Shown here one piece after another: positions 1-12,600 of a stretch of DNA of 64,000 nt. The stretch comes from Davidsoniella eucalypti (taxonomy: Eukaryota; Ascomycota; Sordariomycetes; Microascales; Ceratocystidaceae). The notes under the pieces are model-generated. The model had not been told where the DNA came from. It searched no databases and saw nothing but the letters and a program-made list of their open reading frames with translations. Every line of letters begins with the position of its first letter. Within the stretch, counting starts at the first letter, position 1. The position numbers and the translations under genes were made by a program. The DNA is taken from the NCBI GenBank assembly GCA_004009845.1, contig RMBW01000122.1, positions 1 through 64,000 of the forward strand, written 5' to 3'.

Positions 1-3000
1 CAAGGTCCCCTTTTTTACTTAGACGCGTGACTTGACTTTGTATCCTCAGGTAGCTCAAGCGCAGATGTGTATGTGATTTGCCGAAACCGCTGAATAGCTG
101 CCTAACTACACATAGTTTGAATGGGTCATGTTTATTGAATCAATTCACTCATCTCATATACAATATAAATCATATGTTGGTAGATGTCGTAGGGTACCTT
201 TCAGTTCCTAGACCAGGGTAGCTTGATCATTTGTATTAGTATATATGTATATATATTATTAACAAGTATATCATTGATCAGAGACTTGGAAGCTTAAACT
301 GCCCTTGCATTGCGGGTAAACAAGCACAAATGCTTGTTATGCAGCACAAACACAGGCACAGCCCTGGACCTACATTTTTTAAGTTTTTCTCCATGAAGAG
401 ACGAAGTCACTTGGTAGTAGACAGAGAGAAATACTAGAAGGGACCAAGAAAAGTAAATGATACATGGAGGCAAATAAAGTACATCTGTAAAGTATATCTG
501 TAAAGTAAAAAAGACAAGTTAGGAAGCGGAGGGGGGTATTACTCTCCTCAGTATTTCAGCTTCTGGCATGGCCCATGGGTCCCCCCCTCGAACTTCGAAC
601 TTTGGAGGTGATAGGCCCATTAACGCCTTTAGGACAGAGAATTATGACCAACTGGAACTCACACGACCAGCTATCACACTCACCGGGGACAAAAAGAAAG
701 GAAGAGCAAGAGTCTACCATGATGTCGGGTACTATGATTGATAGACGGCCCCGACAGAGAGAAGAAGTAGGGTGTCTCAGCATGTCCGATGATGGCAGAT
801 AAAACAGCACAGGGTGAAGCACAGTAAAGCAAACTAACGATCAAACATGACAGGGGAGGGTGTAATAGAAAGTAGTGAAATAAGGCAACCGGAAACAATG
901 AACGTTCTGCACTATTTCACCAAAGATGCAAGTATATGTATACAGAATACAGTCTGGATGAAAGAACATAAAAGCATATTAATAACAAAAATATAGACAG
1001 AATGGTCCGGAGCAAATTTTAAAGAAAAAGCAAAAAAAGAAACTACTGTAATGTATAGCAACAAACAGGCGATTGATACATATCAGTGTTGCAGAAGTTG
1101 ATCAGTTCCACTGGCTGCCGCGGTCACCACCATTATCATAATATGGGAGACTTGGTATCTCAGTGCCCTTTTCAAGGCAATAATGAACAGACGTTTGTTG
1201 GATACTTGGCATAGAAGATAAAAAATAAAAAAAACTACGGATACCGGAAGTAGAATTGTTGTCACCAATAACAATAATATGAAGCTCAAGTGAATATAAC
1301 TACAATTACGAACATCAGGACTGGTATACATGTAGGAGCAGAAAGAAGGAGAAAGAGAGAGACAAAAATACGGCGGTGTACGCTTAAAATCGCATCTTGG
1401 TAAGAATGATGTTGTGTGGGTTTTGAACATGTTATTCTGATATGCCATGCATAAATAAGAACCACATGACCCGTAGTTTACGCAAAACACAAAGGTCTAG
1501 GAATTGAAATTTCACAACTGTACAACTACAAAGGCAGTGAAGTTTTAATCTTTCGAAATACGAGATCCCTATCAGCTCTATCCCATCAATATCATACAAC
1601 TACATACGTGTATCTCTTGCTGATTTGTCTACATGCACCTCTATCATCGCTGACCAATACCAAAAACGGCCAATTATTAGCCATTCAAGGCCTTGTCGCC
1701 AGGCAGAGAAGAGCCAGCCAGTAATAACACTATGTGACTATGTATGCAGGAGCAGGGAAATCCAGAAAGAGGAGATCAACAGTACCATAGCCGGGGAAGC
1801 CTGCATTACATCCGCGCATGGGACCCAAATGCCTCAAAATGTATCTGTATATGTTGCTGTTAGAAAAACCAAGTCTGTTTCTCGCTTTTGGTAATTATAG
1901 AAATACACTTCTGTATAGAGCATGCCAAGTATACTTATGATGTTTACGCGTGATACTTGAGTATACATAGTGGAACTCGATACCAACAAGTGAAAATGCT
2001 AATTTGTTGGTAGTAATATCATGGTTTTTCTATTTCTACTCATGCGAAGATTAGTGTAGGGTTGAGAGAAAGAGGGGATATAGCCAGATAGTTTGTCTTG
2101 GCGAACGAAGGTTCTTCTGAAGAAGTATATGTCACGTGCGAATAATAGCACAGGCGCACTGTATACATAGTGAGGTGAAATCCAACTTGGCTAGAGTGTC
2201 TCGCATGGCTGAATTCAGGCTGTTTGGCAAATAGCAAAAAGCAAACGCAACAGATCTAGTGACACGGCAATTGCAGGGCGACGAGAGAAACATTAGCGAA
2301 CAACAAAGATGGCTGGGTCCGTGTGAATCAAGCAAAGCCCTCGTCCACTTAAGGTCTAGAACAGAACACATCTTGTCAGCTGTGAGCTGACCCTCCTACT
2401 ATTCAACAAGTCACTTGGTCTCGTGAGAATTGCCACCACGAATAAAGAATACAACAGAAAAAGCCGGCTCTTCCAGGCCACTTGACGTGGCAAACCAATG
2501 GTTTGACGCAAGGGAGAAACATGGAAGAATCTGTCCGGACAAGCGTGAATGAGGCCTTCAAGCCTGCAATTATGTTATTGTACGTCGTGATGCCAATGGA
2601 AAGAAAGAAAAAGAAAAAAGGTATCAGAAGGATATTCCAGAAACTGAATAGAAGGGGCAACCCTCGTAGTTCCCAGCGACTGGGATATGGAAAGGAACAG
2701 CTAATGCTTGCTTTGCGTTCTCAAATTTCTATTATGGAACCAGAGCATCGCCACTTGGAGTCAACAATAGTGGTGTAGGCTGACCTGTCTCTACGATCCT
2801 GTAATGCTGCTAGCAAGGTTCACAACGTCAAGTCGGCTATTAGAGGGTTCTACATAGCCTGACCTTGACTATGTGTACAAAGTATAGAGTTGTAGTAGTA
2901 GCATCTGAACAAGGTTTTTCTTGGTCATGAATGACGACCAAAACGAACAAAGGGACTGTCGTAAATCTAGGATGAGGACAATGCTTTTCGTATCCTTGCC

Positions 3001-3483
3001 ATGGAAAGCAAGGAAAGCTTCACCGAAGCTTCTCTACAACTTGATTCAAACAACTAACGTACACAATATGTACATATATGTGTATGTACAATATAGACGC
3101 CCAAACCGACCAGTTTACATAGAGGCAACCCAGAACAGGCGAGCCCATCGCTGACACCTCACTAGGAGGTCATGGGATGGATGGAGGAACACACCGGTCT
3201 TTGATATTAAGAACGATTTGATCTCCATCGTATCATTTTCTTTCAGTTGATAACAGTAAGAATATATGTTGGTCGTAATTGTAAATTGGGATTTGCCACA
3301 TCGCCAAACGCAGCAAGAAGTCTCTGCTTATCTCATGATGAAAATTCTAATAGAGACCAGAAACAAATGACTGTATTTATGCCTATTCATCAGCAAAATT
3401 CCAGTCGTCCGCTCCCCATTTCCGGATACTTCCATAGTCTCCGTTCCCAGTGATGCTAGTTGCACGTTAGTCCGTATTCCTAA
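1..3483. other. gene-free stretch
   Basis: No frame here has both convincing codon bias and a recognisable protein. Small structures seen: a stem AACAAGCA/TGCTTGTT with a 4-nt loop at 319-338, and a 13-bp unit (taaagtayatctg) repeated about two and a half times at 475-510. The open frames at 575-802 and 2482-2778 on the + strand match nothing I know and have no codon bias. I see no upstream exons here that would clearly belong to the coding-like patch at 3484-3645. Confidence 0.6.
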
Positions 3484-3645
3484 GACACCGATGGCGTTTT
3501 GCTAGACCATATGCGTAAGAAGCGTGAGGGCTACGTCCCGGCGCCAACCGCCATGTTCGACCGCGGCAGTGGCCTACAGCGCATTCCACCGCAGCAGCTC
3601 TTGGAGTTCCTAGAGCGTGGTGGATCAGCGGCGCCCAGAGTATGA
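3484..3645 (+). CDS. orphan coding-like patch: possible terminal exon or gene fragment, unknown product
   Basis: An open frame follows the in-frame TAA at 3481 and ends at TGA 3643-3645. Read from the only useful ATG (3511) it gives 44 residues, beginning MRKKREGYVPAP and ending GGSAAPRV. From 3511 to the stop, 84 of 132 bases are G or C, far above the surroundings, and third positions are mostly G or C. This matches the codon habit of the two real genes in the window. Possible 3' splice acceptors are TAAG at 3481-3484 and CTAG at 3502-3505, so it could be the last exon of a spliced gene. However, no coding-quality exon is visible upstream. I do not recognise the peptide. Alternatives are a translocated gene fragment, a small stand-alone ORF, or an assembly join. 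Coding nature is inferred from composition and frame only. Confidence 0.35.
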   Translation, partial: DTDGVLLDHMRKKREGYVPAPTAMFDRGSGLQRIPPQQLLEFLERGGSAAPRV

Positions 3646-6279
3646 TAAAAGCGCTGTAGAGTGTATCTTTCCCGTTATGCTACACAGCTATATCTGCCCT
3701 GCTTTGAACGAAAACATGCCCACATTCAAAACAACAACATGCATATATCATTACATTATCATTGCTCTCTCCAGCATCTCCGGCACATAAGCTTCTAGGG
3801 CAGACCTTGTTTCTCGGACTCTTTTTTCTTCTCTCTTTTTTCGGCATATCCTTCTTCAATCATTCCATTATTTTCACCAGCGATACCGGCGTTTATTTTT
3901 TTCTTTTATATTTCTTTCTCTCCCTTCATACCCAGCAATCCTCACCTTCCTTCAATCATCTAAACGCACTTTGATTTTTCTTTTTGGCTTTTTACTTCTT
4001 TCTTTTATTTCGGCGAATGGCGACCACGATACCAGTCAGGGCAAGGTGACTCTTGCACTCCGACATTTTTTTTTCCTTTCCTTTTATTATTCCCTTTTTC
4101 TTTTCGTCTGACAAACTCACAATTCAACCAAAAACTTGAACATGGACTTGTAGCCTCTCCTGACGATTCATGATATATTTTTTTTCTCGTTACTTTTCTC
4201 CATTCTTCCACCACTCGGCTTTCAACAGACCCTTTTTGACCTAGGATACCTGCCGAGTACCTCTTTTTTTCTCCTTTGTCTATCTTCTTCTTCTCTTGAC
4301 TATTTACTACTTATTAGAAGTAGTATCTCAGTACACTTAATTATCACCCTTTGTCTCTGGTTTTTTTTTCTTGCAATGGATATGTAGATGGAGAGCAGCG
4401 TATTTTTTTTTGCTCACTTGTTTGTTGATAAATCTTGTACCGGCGCTTGATCTATGGGGTTTCTTTTTTCTGTTACTAATGTTTAAGCTACAATCTTCCC
4501 TTTTTCTTTACCTTTCTTTTTCCTTATATTTTAGTGTGATGCTTTTTGTGTTCCATGTTGAGATGCTTTGACATGTTTAATTTTATCATTCTATCATGTG
4601 ACTTCGAAGTGATTTTTGTTAGTTGTAGATTGAGTTTTTGTTTTTGTACTTGAAGCTACCATAGTTGAGCTCCAAATGAATATATTGAAGTTCCGGTGTA
4701 ACAATGATTGTCTAAAGTGTGGGTATTGAATCAGATGCAGTTTTTTTCCTAGGATGCTTTTGCTCCAAGGCAACATATAGCGTGTGAATCTTAATCCTCT
4801 TCCCACTCCTGAGAACTAGTATAGCTGAGTATATCAATAATGTTACCTTTGTTGCAATATCAATCCAAATGTGGCTGACATCCAGGAAGGATACTAAAGT
4901 ATGCTGGTCTGCTATAGACGGAACGCCCGACCTGGATGACTAGAGAAAGACCCGTTGTATCGTGCTATGCTAGCTTCCGTCTTAAGAGCGGCTGTATTGG
5001 AGGTATATCATACAATATGCATGTACATTAGTCGACAATGTACATGCACAAATGCATATATTGTCTTATAAATCAGATATGCTCAAAAGAGCAGGAAGCA
5101 AGAGGAGAAAGTGTGAGAACAATGCGGGGGTGTAGAGACACTAACAATCTCGGCTTCGGACTTGCAGAAAGTCAGTAAGCCTACAACAGAAGCAAGAATG
5201 TGATATCATCTTGGGCTAAGTAACGCAGCAGTGGGATAGGATGAGAAGGGGGTGTCTACAGATATGAAGCAGTGAGGCAAGAGAAAAGACCGTATAGTTT
5301 ATACCGTATCGGGATAGAAGACGGATCGGGTATCAAGACAAATTGGGGAATTGTCCTAAAGAAGAAGATGCGAAGACGACGATACACTAGGAGGGGTGAC
5401 AGAAACTGCAACTTTTGAGTGCTTCGCCTTGATGTGAATAGAGTACAGCTGTATATGAACAGACACCCATTATGTCATCTATCGACATACCACAGATATA
5501 GAGCGAGAAAGGAGGGTATACATGACAAGCCACACGGCATGGATATGCCTTCCTAATCGAACAGAACTACGCCATGGCATGTATCTATATCTATGATCAT
5601 CAGGATGGATAGCAGTTGTCTCAAGATACACTAGACGCGATGCAGTAGTTGTCTTGTTAACACCGCCTGTGTTTGTGCCTCTTCTAGGTCTAGTCTCATC
5701 GGAAACAGGGCCGTAAGCGAGAGCAGCGAGAGGACGAGACACAGATTAGCCTTGCCTTTGTCCTTTTTGTGACGATGGTAACAAGCGGAAGCAAAGGGTT
5801 TAAGCGTATCTCAAATCAATAGCCCAAGCTAGCGGGAAAACGCGATAAGTCTTAGATTTGTACTAGTTCCTCTGTGTTCTTCCATCATAGCTGATGAAGC
5901 TTAGATCCAAGATAGACCAGAGAAAGAAGTGCAGTGTCACATTTTGAGAGTTAGAGACTCTACTCTGCCTAGGACGCAGTAAGGAGCAAACCGGCAAGTC
6001 CGAAGAAGGAGGTAGAGCAGAGGAAAGTCAAAGACTAAGAACGCGAACGTAGAGTTCTAGAGACTGCCGCCTCGTATAGGCTCTGTGCGCCTATTACGGC
6101 ATAGAGAACAGCTGGCACTCGGCTGCTGAGCGGGCGCAGGGCTTGCAGTATGCATATACAGATAGACAAATGGCTATAACAACAAGTGCCGTAGCATGCA
6201 TGTAACCGAAGGCTACTACGTTATAGTAAGAGTAGGCTTTGGAGCCAGAAGACTGAGGAGGCGAAAGACTCTAGTAGTC
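3646..6279. other. gene-free stretch with a T/C-rich zone
   Basis: From about 3760 to 4560 the + strand is strongly T- and C-rich, with many runs of 6-9 T. This resembles DNA flanking fungal transcription units (leader or 3' flank). No coding frame follows. A perfect 12-bp hairpin lies at 5018-5048. I see nothing else that supports a gene. Confidence 0.55.
5018..5048. repeat. perfect 12-bp hairpin
   Basis: Arms TGCATGTACATT (5018-5029) and AATGTACATGCA (5037-5048) flank the loop AGTCGAC. The outer sequence is also partly complementary (ACAATA on the left, TATTGT on the right, offset by a few bases). The function is unknown. It could be a cruciform or a protein site, or it may reflect the many TGTACATG-type words in this region. 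Confidence 0.75.
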
Positions 6280-6610
6280 AGAGAATAAGTGTTGGGGGGG
6301 GAGGCGAGAAGAGGACAAGGGAAAGGGTGTGTAGGGATTCTACGGGCATTGTTTACGGGAGAGGAAGGAGAATGAAAGAGGAGAGGAAGAGGATGGGGAA
6401 AGGATGGATGGGGTAGAGAAGGGCCTGCTACTATTGGTGGGAAGATGGCCATGCCTCAGTAGAAGAGAAGCACAGGGCGAGGACTAGAGAACACCAAAGC
6501 GAAAGGCCAGCGGAGAGGAAGAACAAAGGCAAGAGGAATATGAGGAAGAGGAGCGGGACTAGGAAAGGACTGAAGGAAAGGAGGGAAGGTCACGGAAAGT
6601 CCTGGAGCTC
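6280..6610. other. purine-rich island (pyrimidine-rich on the - strand)
   Basis: Strong strand asymmetry: 55 of the 60 bases at 6361-6420 are purines, and a G8 run lies near 6295-6302. Read on the - strand this is a CT-rich tract like the leaders of fungal genes, including the one before the transcription factor in this window. No coding frame follows in the - direction. It could be a promoter relic, a start site for non-coding RNA, or triplex-forming DNA. Confidence 0.55.
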
Positions 6611-9600
6611 GCTAAAGCTCACAGAGCTATCTCTTTTTTTCTTTTTTTTCATCTTTTTTTTATGCTTGCTCTGTTGAGCTTACTTTTCCATCGTGTCCCT
6701 CCGCCTTCAACCTATTCATTATCTACAGATACATGATATAGAAAGACAGCGAGATTAGCAGACGAAGAAACAAGAAAGCTTAGAAGGCTCCTACTTAGAA
6801 AGCCTATTCAGGGCCAGTTCAATACTTGTGTTCACTGGCTTTGGTTTACTTGAGCGAGGGTCAAGTCTGTGTCAGCACCGTCTTTTCTCTCCTTCTATCG
6901 GGATGAGTAGTAGATTTACCTCTGGTTAGATCTTGCCTGTATTTGTTAATATGAACAGGCTCTATACTGAGAGGTGATCACTACCTAATTCTAGTAGACC
7001 GGGGGACGGGGATCTTTTGTAAATATTTGTATGTCATCACTATATATCCCATTATATTCTGTATGTATGTAATATTAGACTAGCGTGAGACGAAAAGAAC
7101 AGAAACTTTACTGCTGTAGTCCATGTTCTAAATTCAACCTTAGCACAATTCAGGCTTTGGTACAAGCTATGGGCCTCCCCTTCATTCTCTTACTTGTATG
7201 ACCTATGATGATAGTTCAATCCATTAGTGCCCTCCAGTCAACTATAGTGAGTAGCTACATATGTCATACAGCCTATATTGATAACTCGGCCTAAGTCCTT
7301 TCCTTGGAGTATCATGATTTATATCACAATAACTGACACTTAGCCATAGATTCTTCAGCTACAGCGAGTTCGGGTCTAACATACAGTTTCTTTAACTGTT
7401 TCGATACAGCGCGCTAGGCCTACCCATATGGAGGGAACCAGTTCGTTATTCATGTAGAAACTCGACGAGACCAGCTGAGTATGGGTAATAGAGAAAGCCC
7501 GCTACTTACAGGATACTGGCGGAGTCAGAGGGCCATAGATACGAAGGCTACTAGCCGCAAGCTTAGTATCCGATAGTGGCAGATAGATGGCGGCATGGGC
7601 CAACCTGAGAAGCAGGCTACTGTTACTACTACGAGTACTGCCACTGTCAGTCATGCTGATATCATGACAGTTACACACATCTTCGCCCATAATCGTCATG
7701 TTTATGTATCCATTGTATCGCCTTGTTTGGACTAGTAAGTAGCGCCTTAGCCGTCCCCAGCCTTCTTATTCTAGTAGGTGTGAAGAGAGTGCTCATCACC
7801 GAGGCAAGGAAGAAGACACTTGAGTATCCTCCCTCCTACACATACACCGTCTATGGGGTCGATCATCTGAGGACTGACGAACAAAGAACAGTCAGAGTAC
7901 ATCAATACTTATGGACATGTGTGTGCCATATGTACCCTATGACAGTGTATCAGTACCTGTGTATAGCGACATGTAGACAAAGTCGTCCTAGGAGAGGGTG
8001 TATCTATATGTACGTATGGTCAGCAGACCAACAAAGACGGCTACGTACAGAGAGTGTCACCCTCTTTGTTTCTGCTCTTCCGCGAGCCATTCTCAGTAGT
8101 GCCAAGGGGGATGAGAAGGAGGAAGGGGTGTATAGACAAGGCGAAGTCTACAGGTATGACTGCGATCTCCGCGGCGCTCTGGCTACTAGTTACAGCTTAA
8201 CAAGCCATGAAATGCTGTCCCGCCAACAGTGAGTCCGGAAATGGGCGTGGAAAGCCGAGCTGTACAGATACATGAATGGGAGGGAATGGAATCGTCACAT
8301 ATGTCATCTACACCCACATTGTATCCAAGCCTATCTTCCCCGGCATGAGAAGCGGTACACTCGAAGTTTTCATTGGCCAAACGATAGTGATTGCTATCAG
8401 GGCGTGTATTCGTTGTCGTGATGGGTTAGACAGGTTGGAAGAAGGAAGAAAGTGCGGACTTTCGGAGCACAAGCGAGGACTCGTCTATGGAGGTTTAGTC
8501 AGCTGATCACGAAAACAGAAACGGGGAGGATGGAGAAGAAGAAGCAAGAGAAAATGAGAGAGGAAGAATGCCATACCGGCGCGTCTATGCTCTCAACTAG
8601 GCTTTCGACGGGCAGTTAGGGGCTCTAGAAATAGGTAATATCTGAACGAGGTTAGTGGTGTATCTGTCTACAAGAACTTTCCGAATAATCTCCAATAGCA
8701 GATGAACGCTGAGCAGCGGCCGAGACCGAAGATGAGGAGATGGGGATAACGGCGAGATATCGTCGTCGACGATTCGTTACTGTACAGGAAGGTGGCGGGA
8801 CATAGATTGATAGGCAGTTAGACCGGGAAACGCGAGCAAGACAGATATTCAGTTGACTGAGAGCAATGTAGCATCTTCGGCGATGTCTAGATAGAACGCA
8901 GAAGCGTCCTCTTTTTGTACTCGTCAAGTATATAGTACGTGATGGGATATTTGCTTCGGTCTCTACACTTCACACAAGACACCAAGATACATGACGGCAG
9001 GAGGCTCTTTTGCTACTAGGAAAAAAGAGGGAAATCTTTGTTTCCGATCTCACTACATTCGATCAGTCTAATTAAAAAGATGGTCATTGTTCTCGAGGAT
9101 CTGGAGATCGTCAAGTGTCTACTCTGCTCTCTCTTTTATAGCTACGTTCTTTGTATATCCAGCCTGAAGAACCGAATGGTACGATGACGATAAGCCAAGG
9201 AAAGGAAACGTCCAACAGGGCAGGGGGGGCACAAAAAGACACGGCAGGCAAGACTTGTAATATCGAAGAGATCATCCAGTGTTGCAGAGACGATCGTCAA
9301 AAAAAAACTATGTGTAAACAGACACTAACTAGCATTTTCTGTCTTGGTTGAGGCCATACTATGTGCGCTAGGAACTTTGTTAACAGTCAGATCTACCTAT
9401 TTCTTGGCATCACAAATAGGTAGACTAATAGTCCATACCAAGCTACACATATATCAGGAAGTTTCAAGTGCCAAGATCAGGTTGAATTACAGCTTGGCTA
9501 CCACACGATATATCTTTGCTTTTAGTTTCCTTTTCGCTCATGATAGAAGATGTTTCCGTTGTTATTCAAGGCCCTGGTCTCTTACCAGACGGAAAAAAAT

Positions 9601-12600
9601 AAATTATATTGGGTTCAGACGATCTGTCAAAGTTCGCTGCGACGATGAGGATCGTCGTTTTTTTGTTCCGGTTGACGAGATATAAACAAGCAATAGAGAC
9701 TGAAAATCAAGAAGACTGCAAATCAAAGGGAAATTTGAGAGACTGAGAGACAAATATCGGAAATCTTTCACTCATAATGAGAATAAATAGTGTACTAGTC
9801 GACAATCTTTTCGGGTGCTCAACAAGATCGACCGCTAAAGACGCTATGGCTTGGGTATTTTTCTTTCCAGGCTGTTAGCTTCATTATCTAAACTTGTACT
9901 CACTGCGTACAACTACAAATTCCATTGTAAACTTCCCAGAGAACGAAATGATCGGCTCAAGATCAGCAGAAAAAAAAAAAGACTTACAAAGGCGCCTAGC
10001 CTCGTCACCGGGATCTTCTTGATAAGCGACACCTACGATGTTTTCTATTCTGTCCTTCACTCGAGATTTGGTCTATCAAGAGTGATAGTTATCTCGAGCT
10101 CACTATAGCTCACTATCCAACAAACAATGACCTAATTGTCTCTCTATTCTTCTCAACCTTTCCGGCCCAGCCCCCCTTCTTTTGAGATTTCCCCTCTTTC
10201 CTCTATCAGCTCACACATCTTACCCTCCTAAAAGTACTCGTCGAAATATCGTGCAAATATTGGACCAAGCCAAGGTAGTAGATGGGTAAATTTGTGTGGT
10301 CAGGTGCTGTCGGTTCTCTTGCCTCAGCCCGCCTCTCAAGAGATTTGTAAACATCCCGTGGAGAACCTGCAAAGACGCCCTATAATAAGTAGCCCCAAGG
10401 TAACCCATCTGGGGCCTTGGTATAGCCGAATACTCTATATCCCCCACTGAGTCTATAGGCGGGAAACGACGATGATCTCAGTCAAAGTTGTATCAGTAAT
10501 TATAGGTTATAGCAGCTATAATGCATGTGCCTGATCTCCCAGGCCTAAATAGCCATTAAGAAAATCAGGAGTTGGCAGCCTATTCAATAGCCACTAGATA
10601 CGCTCCTCTTGGATGTGCCCGGGTGGCATTTGCATCTCTAATGGTTGATTTTCGCCCGAGTTCCAGTTCCAGTTCATTGGATATTTGGTTTCCTATCATC
10701 ACGGATCACCACAAAAAGGCTCCCCACGCAAGAAAAGACACGGACTAGCGTATTATATCTAAAGCCCTACTATTTGATATGCTCAGTATGCCTGCCAATA
10801 GACTGTTAGTGCATGCTATATTCGCTGTGCTAGCATGCAGTTGTGACATCATGTATAAGCTCTACAGACGCTATATCATATACCGGGCCATCCTTCTATA
10901 TATGTAGCCACATCGTTATACAATGCTACTGTCATCAGTTATGAGCCATCAGTGAGTTGCTTTCAGCTCAACATGCCATGAAGACTCAATACTGTATTGC
11001 TTATTGCTATATCTACCGAAATGCCTGCCCAGCTGTCGTTGTTGATACTCGCCTTGATATCAGTCTCGAGAGCTACATATTGCATCTAACTTTCATAGTG
11101 CTAAGCGCTAAAGACCAGGGAGGCAGGGAGTGCCGGATGGCAGTGCAGAGGTGACGTGACGCTAGATTCCTGAAGAAACAAAGTCAATATCTAATGTACG
11201 GAAGATACCTTGCATGCAACAAGAAAGTAACAATAGTCGAACAACTTTTACTTGCTAGCAAAACAATAGAGTATCAGAGAAGCGCCAATCGAGCCTGCAA
11301 ACCAAGGAGGGGCAAAAACAAGAGTAAGAATGCACAAGTAGAGAGAATAGACAGCATAAGTAGTAGAAAGGAAATAACTTGCCATAAGTCCAACCATTCA
11401 TTAGCGTCATTCAGACTCTTTTCTCGGATTCCAAGACAAGAATGTTAGGGTACAAGGGTGACACCACTATAGATATATTATTCAAGACAAAGAGAAACAT
11501 GGTTTCTCTCTTAGATGCATGTAGCAGAGTACCAAAAAGCATACAGATAGTATATTTGATATTACAACAGAAACAAATACTTGCAAGCTTTAGATTCCGT
11601 ATCAAATTTCAATAGAAATACATATAGCAATAGCAATGAGCAATAATAGTAGTACTGCTTGGTACCGAATATATGTAACTTTCCAAGAGAGACGGTTGTT
11701 TCTCTTTATAAGAAAACTTTTCATTTTAATTTGTGTTCCCTCTTCTCTTTTTATTTTTCAACTAACGGCCGCCAACATGCAGGCGACATGTAGCCTACAT
11801 ATATCCCACCCACTTATTTTATAGCATAGCACATATCTGTATCTGTAGACACGGTAGCTTTGCATGTCTAAGTGTGGGTAGCAGAGTGGTACTGATATAC
11901 AGATAGTTGTAGACTGACTAGTAGGAAGCGGATGGTGATTAAATAATGATCAAGATGATGGAATTTGCGAGAAGGATAGATAGAGAAAGAGTCTGAAAGT
12001 ATGTGTACTACAAATTATACACTGGCCCATGACCAAGAGTAAGAACAAGACGAACGGCGAGTGATTAGACGCCCCGAGGCAAAATTTAGAGCACGACCTA
12101 CAAAAGCAGATCTATTGTGTCTTCCTGAACAGAGACCAGAAACCGTTGTTCTTTGTTGACACTCTTATCACCATCTTTGCGTTTCTTTACACTCATCGTT
12201 GGTGACAGCAAGAGAGCCAAAAACTTCTCTATCTTGTGTCAAACCTTGACTAGTAACCAATATTGCCGCTCCTTTCCGCTGTGGCTTTGCAGCACATTTT
12301 TTTGTCTGTAACTTCGAGGTAGCTATCATAATTCACAAGCTAGTCTGTTATATTGGCGCTCCAGGTATTACCGGAGCCGATACAAGGGCAAGATAAACCG
12401 TCATGCACATATATGTAGGTTAAATGTCCAAGAAGAGAGAAAAAAACAACAGTGTAGAAGCCGAGCGCAGGCTGAGTTGAATGGCTGAAACGGTGTTTAA
12501 GTGGCACTAACCCAAGTTGAATAGGCCTAGTGCGCTTAAGCAGTTGTGCTGCGCCTAATGTTATGATAGGGCAACAAGAAAACGAAACAAATGCATTTGT

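Noticed and set aside
1083..1490. - strand open frame with hydrophobic segments
   Set aside because: It begins at GTG, the composition simply follows local base content, and no membrane-protein family is recognisable.
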